A stretch of 64,000 bases of DNA from Streptomyces iconiensis (GCF_028657195.3 NZ_JANCPR020000010.1:184084-248083), one strand, 5' to 3'. Shown: positions 8,610 through 17,855, counted from the stretch's first letter. Program-made: numbers and translations. The notes: a model not told the origin generated them from the sequence alone.

Positions 8610-9536
8610 TCAGGTGCCCTGTGCGGGGCGCCCGGCGCGGATTCCGGGTGCCCCGAGGGCCGCGAGCAGCTGGTCGGCGCTGTCGGTCATGCCGTCCCCC
8701 GCGAAGTCGGCCGACCGCCGCGCGGCCAGTTCGCGGCCCGGCCCCAGGCACCAGGCCCACCAGCGGTCCAGCGCCCCGGCTTCGAGCTGGCTCGCGCCCA
8801 GGACGGCGGGCCAGTCGCAGGCCAGCGCCTGCGCCGTGACCTTGGCGCCGCCGGCCACCGGGTCGACGGCCAGTGCCGGCACCCCGGCGCGGAGCGCCAG
8901 GACGAGGCCGTGCAGCCTGTCGGTGATCACCACATCGAGGCGGGCCAGTACGGCCTGGAGCTGGCCGGGGCGTGCGCACTGCCGCCAGTCCTCGCGGTCG
9001 AGCCGGGTCTCCAGGGGCACGGGCGCGCAGTCCTTGGTCCGCAGCCATCCGGTGAGCGCCTCGGCCACGTGCCCGTGCCGCCGTCTGTCCCCGTACTCGT
9101 GCTGGCCATGGGTGAGGATGACGCCGGTCACCGGCGCGCCGTCGGTGCCGGGGGCGCGGGCCGCGAGGTCGGGCGAGGGGCGGATGCCCGGTGCGTCCCT
9201 GGCCAGTACGGCGTGGAAGCCGGTCGCGGCCGGGTCGCCCGGGGCGACGACGGAGGTGCCGACGGCGATCCGTACACACGCGGCGTACCGCCGGTGCAGC
9301 TCCTCCAGCCCCGGGCCGTGCAGCGGGCCGCACACGAACACCACGTGGGTGTACGCGTCCGGGTCGGCGTCCTCCAGGCACAGCGCCCCGGGGCGGAAGC
9401 CGGGACTCCACGCGGTGTCGTAGGGAACCCCGCCTTGGTCGAGCACCTCCTGCACCCGGCGCAGGGCCAGCACGTCCCCAGCCGTCACCTCACCGTGCAG
9501 GAAGCTGAACCACCCGCTGAGCAGCACACGTCGCAT
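8610..9536 (-). CDS. Polysaccharide pyruvyl transferase family protein
   Basis: Protein of 308 residues related to polysaccharide pyruvyl transferases (CsaB/WcaK family). The C-terminal half has the family hallmark DVVITDRLHGLVLALRAG followed by VDPVAGGAKV, and a GQHEYGD stretch sits mid-protein. Family members add a pyruvate ketal to sugars of cell-wall polymers, using phosphoenolpyruvate. The ATG at 9534-9536 has GAGGGG 12 nt upstream. It is transcribed divergently from the glycan operon across 135 bp, so it may decorate the same polymer. The N-terminal half is diverged, so enzymatic activity is likely but not certain. Confidence 0.82.
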   Translation of the reverse strand: MRRVLLSGWFSFLHGEVTAGDVLALRRVQEVLDQGGVPYDTAWSPGFRPGALCLEDADPDAYTHVVFVCGPLHGPGLEELHRRYAACVRIAVGTSVVAPGDPAATGFHAVLARDAPGIRPSPDLAARAPGTDGAPVTGVILTHGQHEYGDRRRHGHVAEALTGWLRTKDCAPVPLETRLDREDWRQCARPGQLQAVLARLDVVITDRLHGLVLALRAGVPALAVDPVAGGAKVTAQALACDWPAVLGASQLEAGALDRWWAWCLGPGRELAARRSADFAGDGMTDSADQLLAALGAPGIRAGRPAQGT

Positions 9537-9671
9537 GCGGTCGCAGTACCCCTCGATGCCCACGGGAATCGCTTCACACAACTCTTGTGACTAGAGCTCC
9601 GAAAAGGGGTACTCGTCGCATCTCAGGCGGGACATTTAGGTATTGGCGGGGCAAAAAGGGAGGACCATGGC

Positions 9672-10646
9672 ATGAGGTGGCACAAGGCGATGGTGACCGG
9701 CGGAGCGGGCTTCCTGGGCTCCCATCTCTGCGAACGCCTGTTGGACGAGGGGACGCACGTCATATGCCTGGACGATCTGTCCACCGGCTCCCTCGCCAAC
9801 GTGGCCCCTCTCCGGGAGCGCCCCGGCTTCCGGTTCGTGCGCGGCGATGTGACCTCAGCCGCCGATCTTGACCGGGCGGCTGAGGACGGCGGCACCCTGC
9901 CCGGGCCCTTCGACCTGGTCCTCCACTTCGCGTGCCCCGCGTCACCCGCCGACTACCTGCGGCTTCCGCTGGAGACGCTGGAGACCGGCAGCAGCGGAAC
10001 CCGGAACGCCCTGCGGCTGGCCGACAGCAACGGCGCCCGCTTCGTACTGGCCTCCACCTCGGAGGTCTACGGCGACCCGCTGGAACACCCTCAGCGGGAG
10101 ACGTACTGGGGCAACGTCAACCCCGTCGGACCCCGCAGTGTCTACGACGAGGCCAAGCGGTTCGCCGAGGCCATGGTCACCGCCTACCGCTCCGCCCACG
10201 GCACGAACGCCGCCATAGTGCGGCTGTTCAACACCTACGGGCCCCGTATGCGCCCCGAGGACGGCCGCGCCATTCCCACCTTCATCGGGCAGGCCCTCGC
10301 GGGTGAGCCGCTCACCGTGGCCGGGGACGGCACCCAGACCCGCTCCATCTGCTTCGTCGACGACACGGTCGAGGGGACGCTCCAGCTCGCCGCCTCCACG
10401 CTGCCTGGCCCCGTGAACATCGGCGGGGACGAGGAGACCACCGTGCTCGCGCTGGCCGAGCGCGTCGCCGAGCTGGCCGGCTCGACCTCGCCCGTCCGGT
10501 TCGTGGGGCGCCCCACCGACGACCCCGCGGTCCGCAGGCCCGACACCTCCCTGGCGCGCGAGCAGCTCGGCTGGGAGCCCGTCGTGGGAGAGAAGGAGGG
10601 GCTCGCGCGCACCATCGGCTGGTTCGCCGGCGCGCACCCGCGCTGA
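9672..10646 (+). CDS. NAD-dependent nucleotide-sugar epimerase/decarboxylase (UXS-like SDR)
   Basis: Extended short-chain dehydrogenase of 324 residues acting on a nucleotide sugar. It has the Rossmann motif TGGAGFLGSHL, the STSEVYGDP segment and the active-site YDEAK (YxxxK), all of which most resemble UDP-glucuronate decarboxylase, which makes UDP-xylose. A dTDP-glucose 4,6-dehydratase or epimerase role is less likely. GGGAGG precedes the ATG by 8 nt. It is the first gene of the rightward glycan operon and probably supplies one of its sugar donors. Confidence 0.87.
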   Translation: MRWHKAMVTGGAGFLGSHLCERLLDEGTHVICLDDLSTGSLANVAPLRERPGFRFVRGDVTSAADLDRAAEDGGTLPGPFDLVLHFACPASPADYLRLPLETLETGSSGTRNALRLADSNGARFVLASTSEVYGDPLEHPQRETYWGNVNPVGPRSVYDEAKRFAEAMVTAYRSAHGTNAAIVRLFNTYGPRMRPEDGRAIPTFIGQALAGEPLTVAGDGTQTRSICFVDDTVEGTLQLAASTLPGPVNIGGDEETTVLALAERVAELAGSTSPVRFVGRPTDDPAVRRPDTSLAREQLGWEPVVGEKEGLARTIGWFAGAHPR

Positions 10647-10739
10647 CCGTCGCCACCCGGATGCGATGTCCGCCACGACCACCCAGCAGACGACGACCAC
10701 CGCAGCGGGCCGCCCGGTCGGCCGCTCCCAGGAGGGAAC

Positions 10740-12374
10740 ATGCGCATACTCGGCATCAACGCTCTCTTCCACGACCCTGCCGCGGCGCTGGTGATCGACG
10801 GCACCACCGTGGCAGCGGCCGAAGAGGAACGGTTCAGCCGGCGTAAGCACGGCAAGCGTCCGCTGCCCTTCTCGGCGTGGGAACTGCCTGAACGGTCCGC
10901 CGCCTGGTGCCTGCGGCTCGCCGGGCTCACCCCCGCGGATCTCGACCTCGTCGCCTACTCCTACGACCCGTCCCTCGCCCTCCCCGCCTGGGAACTCGGC
11001 CTGGACGACCCCTGGGACCACCTGCGCCAGCAGTACGCGAGCGACGCACCCGATTTCCTGGCCGAGGCGCTCCCCGGGCTCGACCCCGACCGGGTGCGGT
11101 TCGTGCCGCACCACGCGGCCCACGCCGCCTCGGCGGCGCTCGCCTCCCCGCACCAGGACAGCGATGTGCTGGTCTGCGACGGCCGTGGCGAAGCCTCCTC
11201 GCACCTGTCGGGACGCTACGAGGACGGCGAGCTGGAGGTCTTCGGCACCCAGCGGCTGCCCGACTCGCTCGGCCTGCTGTACGAGGAGCTGACCGAGCAT
11301 CTGGGCTTCCTGCGCAGCAGCGACGAGTACAAGGTCATGGCCCTCGCCTCCTACGGCACGCCCCGCTTCCGTGCGGCACTGGCCGAGCGGGTGCACGCGC
11401 TGCCCGACGGCGGCTTCCGGGCCCACGGGGTCGACTTCGCCGACCACGCGCCCGCGCGGCGCCCCGACGAGCCGTGGACGGAAGAGCACGCCGACCTGGC
11501 GGCGAGCACGCAGGCGGTCGTGGAGGACGTGCTGCTGGGCCTCGCCCGCTCCCTGCACGCGCGTACCGGCGGCGAGCACCTCACGATGGCGGGCGGCGTC
11601 GCCCTCAACTGCGTCGCCAACTCCCGGATCGCGGCGGAGGGCCCGTACGAACGGGTATGGGTGCAGCCCGCCTCCGGAGACGCGGGCACGGCGCTGGGCG
11701 CCGCGCTGCACGTGGCGGCGCAGAAGGAACCTGTGGCCTCCATGCCGGGCGCCGACCTGGGCAGGGGCTGGACCGACGGCGAGGTCAGGGACCTGCTGGA
11801 GCAGGCGGCCGTCTCCTACGAAGAGCCGGGCGACATCGCCGAGGCCGTGGCCGAGGAGCTGACACGCGACGGGGTCGTCGCACTCTTCCAGGGCCGCAGC
11901 GAGTTCGGCCCCCGCGCGCTGGGGCGCCGCTCGCTGCTGGCGCACCCCGGCCACCAGGCGAACCTGGACCGGCTCAACGCGGTCAAGGGCCGCGAGGAGT
12001 TCCGGCCCGTCGCTCCCATGGTGGCCGCGCACCGGGCGCACGAGATCTTCCACGGCCAACTGCCCAGCCCGTACATGCTCTTCGTCCATGACGTCGCAGC
12101 CGAGTGGCGCGAGCGCATTCCCGCCGTCGTGCACACCGACGGCACCGCACGTATCCAGACCGTGGACCCGGAGACGGAGCCCCTGATGAGCCGCGTACTG
12201 GCCGCCTTCGAACGGCGTACGGGGCTCCCTGTCGTGGTCAACACCAGCTTCAACACGGCGGGCAGGCCCATGGCCGACACCCCGCGCGACGCGCTGGAGT
12301 GCTTCGGCTCGGCGCCCGTCGACATGCTGGCCATCGGCCCCTACGCCGTCCGCAGGCCGGGGCTGTTCGCATGA
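10740..12374 (+). CDS. Carbamoyltransferase (NodU/TobZ family)
   Basis: O-carbamoyltransferase of 544 residues. The N-terminal ASKHA-like domain begins RILGINALFHDPAAAL and has EEERFSRRKHG, PHHAAHAASAA and MAGGVALNCVAN. The C-terminal domain carries EFGPRALGRRSLLAHP and VNTSFNTAGRP, as in NodU, CmcH and TobZ. The enzyme transfers a carbamoyl group from carbamoyl phosphate, through carbamoyl-AMP, to a hydroxyl of a sugar or metabolite. AGGAGGG lies 4 nt before the ATG. It overlaps the downstream glycosyltransferase by ATGA, so the product is probably a carbamoylated glycan sugar. Confidence 0.93.
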   Translation: MRILGINALFHDPAAALVIDGTTVAAAEEERFSRRKHGKRPLPFSAWELPERSAAWCLRLAGLTPADLDLVAYSYDPSLALPAWELGLDDPWDHLRQQYASDAPDFLAEALPGLDPDRVRFVPHHAAHAASAALASPHQDSDVLVCDGRGEASSHLSGRYEDGELEVFGTQRLPDSLGLLYEELTEHLGFLRSSDEYKVMALASYGTPRFRAALAERVHALPDGGFRAHGVDFADHAPARRPDEPWTEEHADLAASTQAVVEDVLLGLARSLHARTGGEHLTMAGGVALNCVANSRIAAEGPYERVWVQPASGDAGTALGAALHVAAQKEPVASMPGADLGRGWTDGEVRDLLEQAAVSYEEPGDIAEAVAEELTRDGVVALFQGRSEFGPRALGRRSLLAHPGHQANLDRLNAVKGREEFRPVAPMVAAHRAHEIFHGQLPSPYMLFVHDVAAEWRERIPAVVHTDGTARIQTVDPETEPLMSRVLAAFERRTGLPVVVNTSFNTAGRPMADTPRDALECFGSAPVDMLAIGPYAVRRPGLFA

Positions 12375-13408
12375 CGGGCACCGAGGACCAGGACCAGGAG
12401 ATGGGGCCCGACTTCGCCGTCGTGGTACCGACGCTCGGGCGGCCGAGCCTCACCGACTGCCTCGGCGCGCTCGGCGCCGCCTATGGGCCGCCGCCGAGCG
12501 AGATCGTGCTCGTCGACGACCGGCCGGGAACGAGCGGGGCTGCCAACTCGCTGGAGGGCCACGCCCTCGCACCGCTCAGCGCCCTGCGCCCCCGCGCCCG
12601 CGTGCTGCGCGGAGGGGGCCGCGGCCCGGCCGCCGCCCGCAACGTGGGGCTGAGCGCCGTCTCGGCGCCCTGGGTCGTCTTCGTGGACGACGACGTCACC
12701 GTGGGGCCGCACTGGTACGAGCAGCTCGCCGAGGACCTCGCCTCGGCCGGCCCGGAGGTCGCCGGGGTGCAGGGCGTGCTGTACGTACCCCTGCCCGAGG
12801 ACCGCAGGCCGACCGACAGGGAGCGCAACACGGCGCACCTCGCGCACTCGCTGTGGATCACAGCGGACATGGCCTACCGCGCCGGGGCGCTGGCCGCTGT
12901 CGGCGGGTTCGACCCGCGCTTCCCGCGTGCCTTCAGGGAGGACAGCGACCTGGCGCTGCGCGTCGTCGAGGACGGCTGGCGCATCGTGCGCGGCACCCGG
13001 CTCGCGCACCATCCCGTGCCGGGACCCGACCGCTGGGCCTCCGTACGCGCCCAGCGGGGCAACGCCGACGACGCGCTCATGCGCAGGCTGCACGGGGCCG
13101 GCTGGCGCAACCGCGCCGCGGCGCCCCGTGGGCGGCTGCGCCGCCATGCGGCCGTCACCGTTGCGGGCACGGTGGCGCTCGCGCTCGCGGCCACCGGGCG
13201 GCGCAAGGCGGCCCTGGCAGCGGGGGCCGCCTGGGCCGCTGGTACCGCCGAGTTCGCCCGGGACCGCATCGCGGCGGGGCCGCGCACCGGGGAAGAGGTC
13301 ACGAGCATGGTGCTCACCAGCGTGCTCATCCCGCCCGCCGCCGTCTGGCACCGGACCGCGGGGTTCCTGCGGCACCGGAAGGCCCGTCCGAGGAGGGAGG
13401 ACACATGA
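12371..13408 (+). CDS. Family 2 glycosyltransferase
   Basis: GT2-type glycosyltransferase of 345 residues. The N-terminal GT-A domain has FAVVVPTLGRPSL, IVLVDDRPG and FVDDDV (the metal/nucleotide-sugar DxD), and later the acceptor-side motif FREDSDLALRVVEDGW (ED). The C-terminal 100 residues contain Ala-rich hydrophobic stretches that may touch the membrane. It overlaps the carbamoyltransferase (ATGA) and the HAD phosphatase (ATGA). Donor and acceptor sugars are unknown. Confidence 0.9.
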   Translation: MTGTEDQDQEMGPDFAVVVPTLGRPSLTDCLGALGAAYGPPPSEIVLVDDRPGTSGAANSLEGHALAPLSALRPRARVLRGGGRGPAAARNVGLSAVSAPWVVFVDDDVTVGPHWYEQLAEDLASAGPEVAGVQGVLYVPLPEDRRPTDRERNTAHLAHSLWITADMAYRAGALAAVGGFDPRFPRAFREDSDLALRVVEDGWRIVRGTRLAHHPVPGPDRWASVRAQRGNADDALMRRLHGAGWRNRAAAPRGRLRRHAAVTVAGTVALALAATGRRKAALAAGAAWAAGTAEFARDRIAAGPRTGEEVTSMVLTSVLIPPAAVWHRTAGFLRHRKARPRREDT

Positions 13409-13926
13409 GCCCCCGGCACCCCGTGGCCGTGCTCTTCGACCGCGACGGCACCCTCGTCGAGGACGTGCCGTGCAACACCGACCCGGCGCTCGTGCGGCCG
13501 ATGCCGACGGCGGCCGAGGCGGTGGCGCTGCTCCGCGCCCGTGGCGTTCCCACCGGCTGTGTCACCAACCAGCAGGCCGTGGGCCTGGGCGTGCTGACGG
13601 CCGAGGACGTACGGCGTATGAACACCCACGTGGACCGGCTCCTGGGCCTGAACGGGATCTGGTCCTTCTGCCCGCACCTGGCGGGGGACGGCTGCTCCTG
13701 CCGTAAACCGGCCCCTGGACTCGTCCTGGAGACCGCGCGACGCCTGGGCGTACGGCCCTCCGACTGCGTCGTCATCGGCGACATCGGCGCCGACATGGAC
13801 GCAGCGCGGGCCGCCGGAGCGCGCGGTGTCCTGGTGCCGACGCCGCTGACCGAGGAGAGCGAGGTCAAGAACGCCCCCGAGACCGCGCCCGACCTGCTGA
13901 CCGCCGTACGCCGGAGCCTGTCGTGA
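13405..13926 (+). CDS. gmhB: HAD-IIIA phosphatase, D-glycero-D-manno-heptose-1,7-bisphosphatase-like
   Basis: HAD phosphatase of 173 residues resembling GmhB, which removes the C7 phosphate of D-glycero-manno-heptose 1,7-bisphosphate. Motif I is LFDRDGTLVED, motif II lies in GCVTNQQ, and motifs III/IV are KPAPGL and VIGDIGADMDAA. CPHLAGDGCSCRKP is a compact version of the GmhB zinc loop with Cys, His, Cys and Cys ligands. AGGAGGGAGG precedes the ATG. Together with GmhA- and HldE-like genes in the same operon it completes an NDP-heptose pathway. Histidinol-phosphate phosphatase is the main alternative and does not fit the context. Confidence 0.86.
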   Translation: MSPRHPVAVLFDRDGTLVEDVPCNTDPALVRPMPTAAEAVALLRARGVPTGCVTNQQAVGLGVLTAEDVRRMNTHVDRLLGLNGIWSFCPHLAGDGCSCRKPAPGLVLETARRLGVRPSDCVVIGDIGADMDAARAAGARGVLVPTPLTEESEVKNAPETAPDLLTAVRRSLS

Positions 13927-14918
13927 GCGCGCTCGTGGCCCGCCTGGACAGCTTCGGCGACGTGCTGCTCGCCGGGCCCGCCGTACGCGCCGTCGCCGCG
14001 CGGCACGGACCCGTCGTCCTGCTGTGCGGACCGCGCGGGGAGCCGGCGGCGCGCATGCTGCCCGGCGTGGGGCATGTGCTGGTGTGGGACGCGCCCTGGG
14101 CCGGGCCCGGCGGGCCGCGTACGGAGCGCGCCGGCATCGAGGAGATCGTGGCCCGGATCGCGGCGCTGGAGGTGCGGTCGGGGCTCGTGCTCACCTCGTA
14201 CCACCAGAGCCCGCTGCCCACGGCGCTGGTGCTGAGGATGGCGGGCGTACGGCAACTGGCGGCAGACAGCGAGGACTTCCCCGGCACGCTGCTGGACGTG
14301 CGGCACCACAGGGCGCCCTCGGCACACGAGGTGGAGGCCGCGCTCGCTGTCGCCGAGGCCGCTGGATGCCCCCTTCCCGCGGGGGACGACGGGCGCCCGC
14401 GGGTGCTGCCGCCGCCCGACGCGCGGGAGCTGACGGGGTCTGGGCCCTATGTGGTGCTGCACCCGGGGGCCAGCGTGCCGGCCCGCAGGTGGAGCGCCGC
14501 ACGGTGCGTGGAGGCCGTGCGCCTGATGACGGCGGCAGGACACCGGGTGGTGGTGACGGGCGGTGCGGGCGAGCGTGCCCGCACGGCCGAGGTGGCGGGT
14601 GACAGCGCGCTCGACCTCGGCGGCAGGACGGGGCCGGCCGAGCTGGCCGGTGTGCTCGCCGGGGCCGGGGCCGTCGTGACCGGCAACACCGGGCCGGCCC
14701 ATCTGGCCGCCGCCGTCGGCACGCCCGTCGTCTCGCTGTTCTCGCCCGTGGTCAGTGCCGAGCGGTGGGCGCCCTACGGCGTCCCGCACGTACTCCTCGG
14801 CGACCAGCGCGCCCCCTGCGCCGACACCCGTGCCCGCGAGTGCCCCGTACGGGGGCACCCCTGCCTGGAGAGCGTGACAGCCGAAGACGTGTACCGCGCC
14901 GTGGAGAAGCTGCTATGA
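13923..14918 (+). CDS. Family 9 glycosyltransferase (heptosyltransferase-like)
   Basis: GT9-family enzyme of 331 residues, the family of ADP-heptose:LPS heptosyltransferases. The N-terminus is ALVARLDSFGDVLLAGPAVRA; the donor-binding half has VLHPGASVPARRWS and GNTGPAHLAAAVGTP, both typical of GT9. CADTRARECPVRGHPCLESV near the end is a Cys-rich tail seen in several members. The GTG start overlaps the phosphatase stop (GTGA). With activated heptose made in the same operon, it probably adds heptose to the glycan. Confidence 0.9.
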   Translation: MSALVARLDSFGDVLLAGPAVRAVAARHGPVVLLCGPRGEPAARMLPGVGHVLVWDAPWAGPGGPRTERAGIEEIVARIAALEVRSGLVLTSYHQSPLPTALVLRMAGVRQLAADSEDFPGTLLDVRHHRAPSAHEVEAALAVAEAAGCPLPAGDDGRPRVLPPPDARELTGSGPYVVLHPGASVPARRWSAARCVEAVRLMTAAGHRVVVTGGAGERARTAEVAGDSALDLGGRTGPAELAGVLAGAGAVVTGNTGPAHLAAAVGTPVVSLFSPVVSAERWAPYGVPHVLLGDQRAPCADTRARECPVRGHPCLESVTAEDVYRAVEKLL

Positions 14919-15916
14919 GAATTCTGCTCTGGCATGTGCATGGCTCATGGGCGACGGCTTTCGTCGCCGGAGCCCACACCTACCTCGTACCGGTCACCGA
15001 GGACCGCGGCCCCTACGGCCTCGGCCGCGCGGCGACCTGGGACTGGCCGCCGTCCGTCCACGAGGTCACCCCGGAGCAACTGCGGTCGGCCGACGTGGAC
15101 CTGGTGGTGCTCCAGCGTCCCGAGGAGGAGGAACTGGCGGCACGCTGGCTCGGCCGCCGCCCCGGCCGCGACGTACCGGCCGTCTACGTCGAGCACAACG
15201 CGCCCCACCGCGGCCCTGCCCCCTCGGCCCCCGCTCCCGCTGACGCGCCCGGAGTCCCGGACACCCGGCACCCGATGTACGACAGGTCGGACCTGACCCT
15301 CGTCCACGTCACCCACTTCAACAAGCTGTTCTGGGACTGCGGCAGCACGCCCACCACGGTCGTCGAACACGGCATCCCCGACCCGGGACCGCTGTGGACC
15401 GGCACGGTCCCCCGGGCCGCCGTCGTCGTCAACGACCCGCTGCGGCGCGGCCGTACGACCGGCACCGACCTGCTGCCGGCGCTGGCCGAAGCGGCGCCGC
15501 TCGACGTGTTCGGGATGCGGACCGAGGGGCTGGCAGCCGGCGTCGGGCTGCCGGAGGAACGCTGCAGGACCTACGACCTGCCCCAGGGCGAGCTGCACTC
15601 CCAGCTCGCCAGCCGCGGCGTGTACGTCCACCCGGTGCGCTGGACCTCGCTCGGCCTCTCGCTGCTGGAAGCGATGCACCTGGGGATGCCGGTGGTGGCC
15701 CTGGCCACCACCGAGGTGACCGAGGCCGTGCCGCCCGAGGCCGGTGTCGTCACCAACCGGATCGACGAACTGGCCCACGGCGTACGCAGGTTCCTCGCCG
15801 ACCCCGAGGAAGCCGCCAGGGCCGGGCAGGCGGCACGCACGGCCGCGCTCGGCCGCTACTCCCTCTCCCGGTTCCAGGCGGACTGGGACCGACTGCTGAA
15901 GGAGCTGACCCGATGA
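14915..15916 (+). CDS. Glycosyltransferase, GT-B fold (GT1/GT4-like)
   Basis: GT-B glycosyltransferase of 333 residues. The N-terminus (MRILLWHVHGSWATAF) is the Rossmann-like acceptor domain; the C-terminal domain carries HPVRWTSLGLSLLEAMHLG and MPVVALATTEV, equivalent to the donor phosphate region of GT4 enzymes. It overlaps both neighbours by ATGA. Substrates cannot be assigned. A Pro/Ala-rich loop around residue 110 is an insertion relative to typical GT4 proteins. Confidence 0.86.
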   Translation: MRILLWHVHGSWATAFVAGAHTYLVPVTEDRGPYGLGRAATWDWPPSVHEVTPEQLRSADVDLVVLQRPEEEELAARWLGRRPGRDVPAVYVEHNAPHRGPAPSAPAPADAPGVPDTRHPMYDRSDLTLVHVTHFNKLFWDCGSTPTTVVEHGIPDPGPLWTGTVPRAAVVVNDPLRRGRTTGTDLLPALAEAAPLDVFGMRTEGLAAGVGLPEERCRTYDLPQGELHSQLASRGVYVHPVRWTSLGLSLLEAMHLGMPVVALATTEVTEAVPPEAGVVTNRIDELAHGVRRFLADPEEAARAGQAARTAALGRYSLSRFQADWDRLLKELTR

Positions 15917-17196
15917 AGATCGCCATGGTCTCGGAACACGCCAGCCCGCTCGCCGCACTCGGGGAGCCCGACGCCGGCGGCCAGAACGTCTATGTCAAAC
16001 GCCTGTCGGAGACCCTGGCGGCACGCGGGCACGAGATCACCGTCCACACCCGCAGGGACTCGCCGCATCTGCCGGAACGGGCCCCGCTGGCCGACGGCGC
16101 CACGGTCGCACACGTGACCGCGGGACCGGCGCGTCCCATACCCAAGGACGAACTCCTGGGCCACATGAAGGAGTTCAGCCAGCAGCTGGCACGCGCCTGG
16201 CACGAGGACCCGCCCGACGTGGTGCACGCCCACTTCTGGATGTCCGGCATGGCCGCGCTCCCGGCCACGCACGGAACCGGCATCCCGCTCGTCCAGACCT
16301 TTCACGCGCTCGGCAGCGTCAAGCGCAGGGAACAGGGCGCCGGGGACTCCAGCCCGGACGAACGCGTCCGCGTCGAGAGCCACCTCGGACGTGCGGCGAG
16401 CGACATCGTGGCGACCTGCTCCGACGAGGAGACGGAGCTGGTCCGGATGGGCGTGCCCCGCTCGCAGGTCACCGTCGTCCCCTGCGGCGTCGACGCGCAC
16501 CGCTTCCGCCCCGGCGTGACCGACACCCCGGGCCGCGTCCCTCCGCTGCGCGCCCGCCACCGGCTGCTGGCCGTCGGCAGGCTGGTGCCCCGCAAGGGCT
16601 TCGACCAGGCCGTCCGCGCGATGGCCGTGCTCCCCAGCGCCGAACTGCTCATCGTGGGCGGCCCCCCGGCAGCGCGCCTCGACGACGACGCCGAGGCACG
16701 GCGGCTGCGGGAGCTGGCCAAGGAGTACGGGGTCGAGGACCGCGTGCGCCTGCTGGGCGGCCTGCCGCACGAGGAGCTGCCCGCGCTGCTGCAGAGCGCC
16801 GACCTCGTGCTGTGCACCGCGTGGTACGAACCGTTCGGCATCGTGCCCGTCGAGGCCATGGCCTGCGGCGTGCCGGTGGTCGCCACCCGCGTCGGCGGCT
16901 ACCTCGACACCGTTCAGGACCAGCAGACCGGCATACACCTGCCCTCGCACGGCCCGTTCGCGCTCGGCACCACCGTGCGGCGGCTGCTCGCCCAGCCGGG
17001 ACTGCGGCGCGAGCTGGGTGCGGCCGGCAGGGCCCGCGTACTGGAGAGGTACACGTGGGACCGCGTCGCCGACGGCGTCGAAGAGGTCTACGTCAAGGCG
17101 GTGGCGCGGGCCGGCACCGGCACCCCCCGTCTCCAGCCGCTCGGGCCGCCGCCCGGGATCCGGCCCGTTTCCCGACCCGTCACCGGAGCCGCCTGA
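15913..17196 (+). CDS. Family 4 glycosyltransferase
   Basis: GT4-family retaining glycosyltransferase of 427 residues, close to the SqdB/MshA/sucrose-synthase-like branch. The N-terminal loop GEPDAGGQNVYV, HAHFWMSG, VPCGVDAHRF, AVGRLVPRKGFD and the EPFGIVPVEAMACGVPVV motif (EX7E) are all present. It has a Pro-rich C-terminal tail. Start and stop overlap neighbours (ATGA upstream, 1-base TGATG downstream). It is the best conserved transferase of the operon. Confidence 0.92.
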   Translation: MKIAMVSEHASPLAALGEPDAGGQNVYVKRLSETLAARGHEITVHTRRDSPHLPERAPLADGATVAHVTAGPARPIPKDELLGHMKEFSQQLARAWHEDPPDVVHAHFWMSGMAALPATHGTGIPLVQTFHALGSVKRREQGAGDSSPDERVRVESHLGRAASDIVATCSDEETELVRMGVPRSQVTVVPCGVDAHRFRPGVTDTPGRVPPLRARHRLLAVGRLVPRKGFDQAVRAMAVLPSAELLIVGGPPAARLDDDAEARRLRELAKEYGVEDRVRLLGGLPHEELPALLQSADLVLCTAWYEPFGIVPVEAMACGVPVVATRVGGYLDTVQDQQTGIHLPSHGPFALGTTVRRLLAQPGLRRELGAAGRARVLERYTWDRVADGVEEVYVKAVARAGTGTPRLQPLGPPPGIRPVSRPVTGAA

Positions 17197-17855
17197 TGAC
17201 CACCACGTCCTCCACCCCCAGGGTCCGCAGCACCCACTGCGACGAACTCGCCCGGGTGCTCCCGTCCTTCCGTGCCTCCTCAGCCGTCGGCGACCGCTGG
17301 GGCAGGCGCCTCGCCCGGATACTCGGCGGCGGCGGGCGGCTGCTCGTCGCCGGCAACGGGGGCAGCGCGGCGCAGGCCCAGCACCTGACCGCCGAACTCG
17401 TCGGCCGCTACCGCGACGACCGCCCCGCCTTCTCAGCCCTCGCGCTGCACGCCGACACTTCCAGCACCACGGCCATCGCCAACGACTACGGCGTCGACGC
17501 CGTCTTCGCCCGCCAGGTCAGCGCACACGGCACCCGGGGCGACGTGCTGATGCTCCTGTCCACCAGCGGCGCCAGCGCCAACCTGCTGTCCGCCGCCGAC
17601 GCGGCACACCGCTCGGGACTGACCGTATGGGCGCTGACCGGGCCCTCGCCCAATCCCCTCGCCGCCGGGAGCGACGAGGCATGGTGCGTGAACGCCGGCT
17701 CCACCGCCACCGTCCAGGAACTCCACCTCGTCGCCGTCCACACCATCTGCACGGCCTTCGACGCCGCCCTGCCCACCCTGGAGAACGGCCGCCATGACTC
17801 AACGCCCCTCACCGGACCAGCCGGACGGACACACCAGGCCGTCCCTGACCCGTGA
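17196..17855 (+). CDS. gmhA: Sedoheptulose-7-phosphate isomerase-like SIS protein
   Basis: SIS-domain protein of 219 residues resembling phosphoheptose isomerase GmhA, which converts sedoheptulose 7-phosphate to D-glycero-manno-heptose 7-phosphate. AGNGGSAAQAQHLTAELVGRY, STSGASANL and VQELHLVAVHTIC match GmhA; the His/Glu metal residues of the family are in these segments. The ATG shares one base with the preceding TGA. Its last 62 bp overlap the start of the HldE-like gene in another frame. It begins the heptose pathway of the operon. Confidence 0.9.
   Translation: MTTTSSTPRVRSTHCDELARVLPSFRASSAVGDRWGRRLARILGGGGRLLVAGNGGSAAQAQHLTAELVGRYRDDRPAFSALALHADTSSTTAIANDYGVDAVFARQVSAHGTRGDVLMLLSTSGASANLLSAADAAHRSGLTVWALTGPSPNPLAAGSDEAWCVNAGSTATVQELHLVAVHTICTAFDAALPTLENGRHDSTPLTGPAGRTHQAVPDP

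Noticed and set aside
6434..8839. An 801-codon open frame on the + strand across the sugar-binding lipoprotein genes
   Set aside because: It is antisense to two clear lipoprotein genes with signal peptides and conserved folds. Long antisense frames are expected in very GC-rich coding DNA.
9600..9650. A WhiG-like promoter (TAAA, 15-bp spacer) on the minus strand before the pyruvyltransferase gene
   Set aside because: TAAA and the spacing fit, but the -10 sequence GCGACGAG matches GCCGATAA too poorly.
13405..13926. GmhB-like phosphatase considered as histidinol phosphatase
   Set aside because: The HAD fold is shared, but the neighbouring gmhA- and hldE-like genes point to heptose metabolism and no his genes are near.
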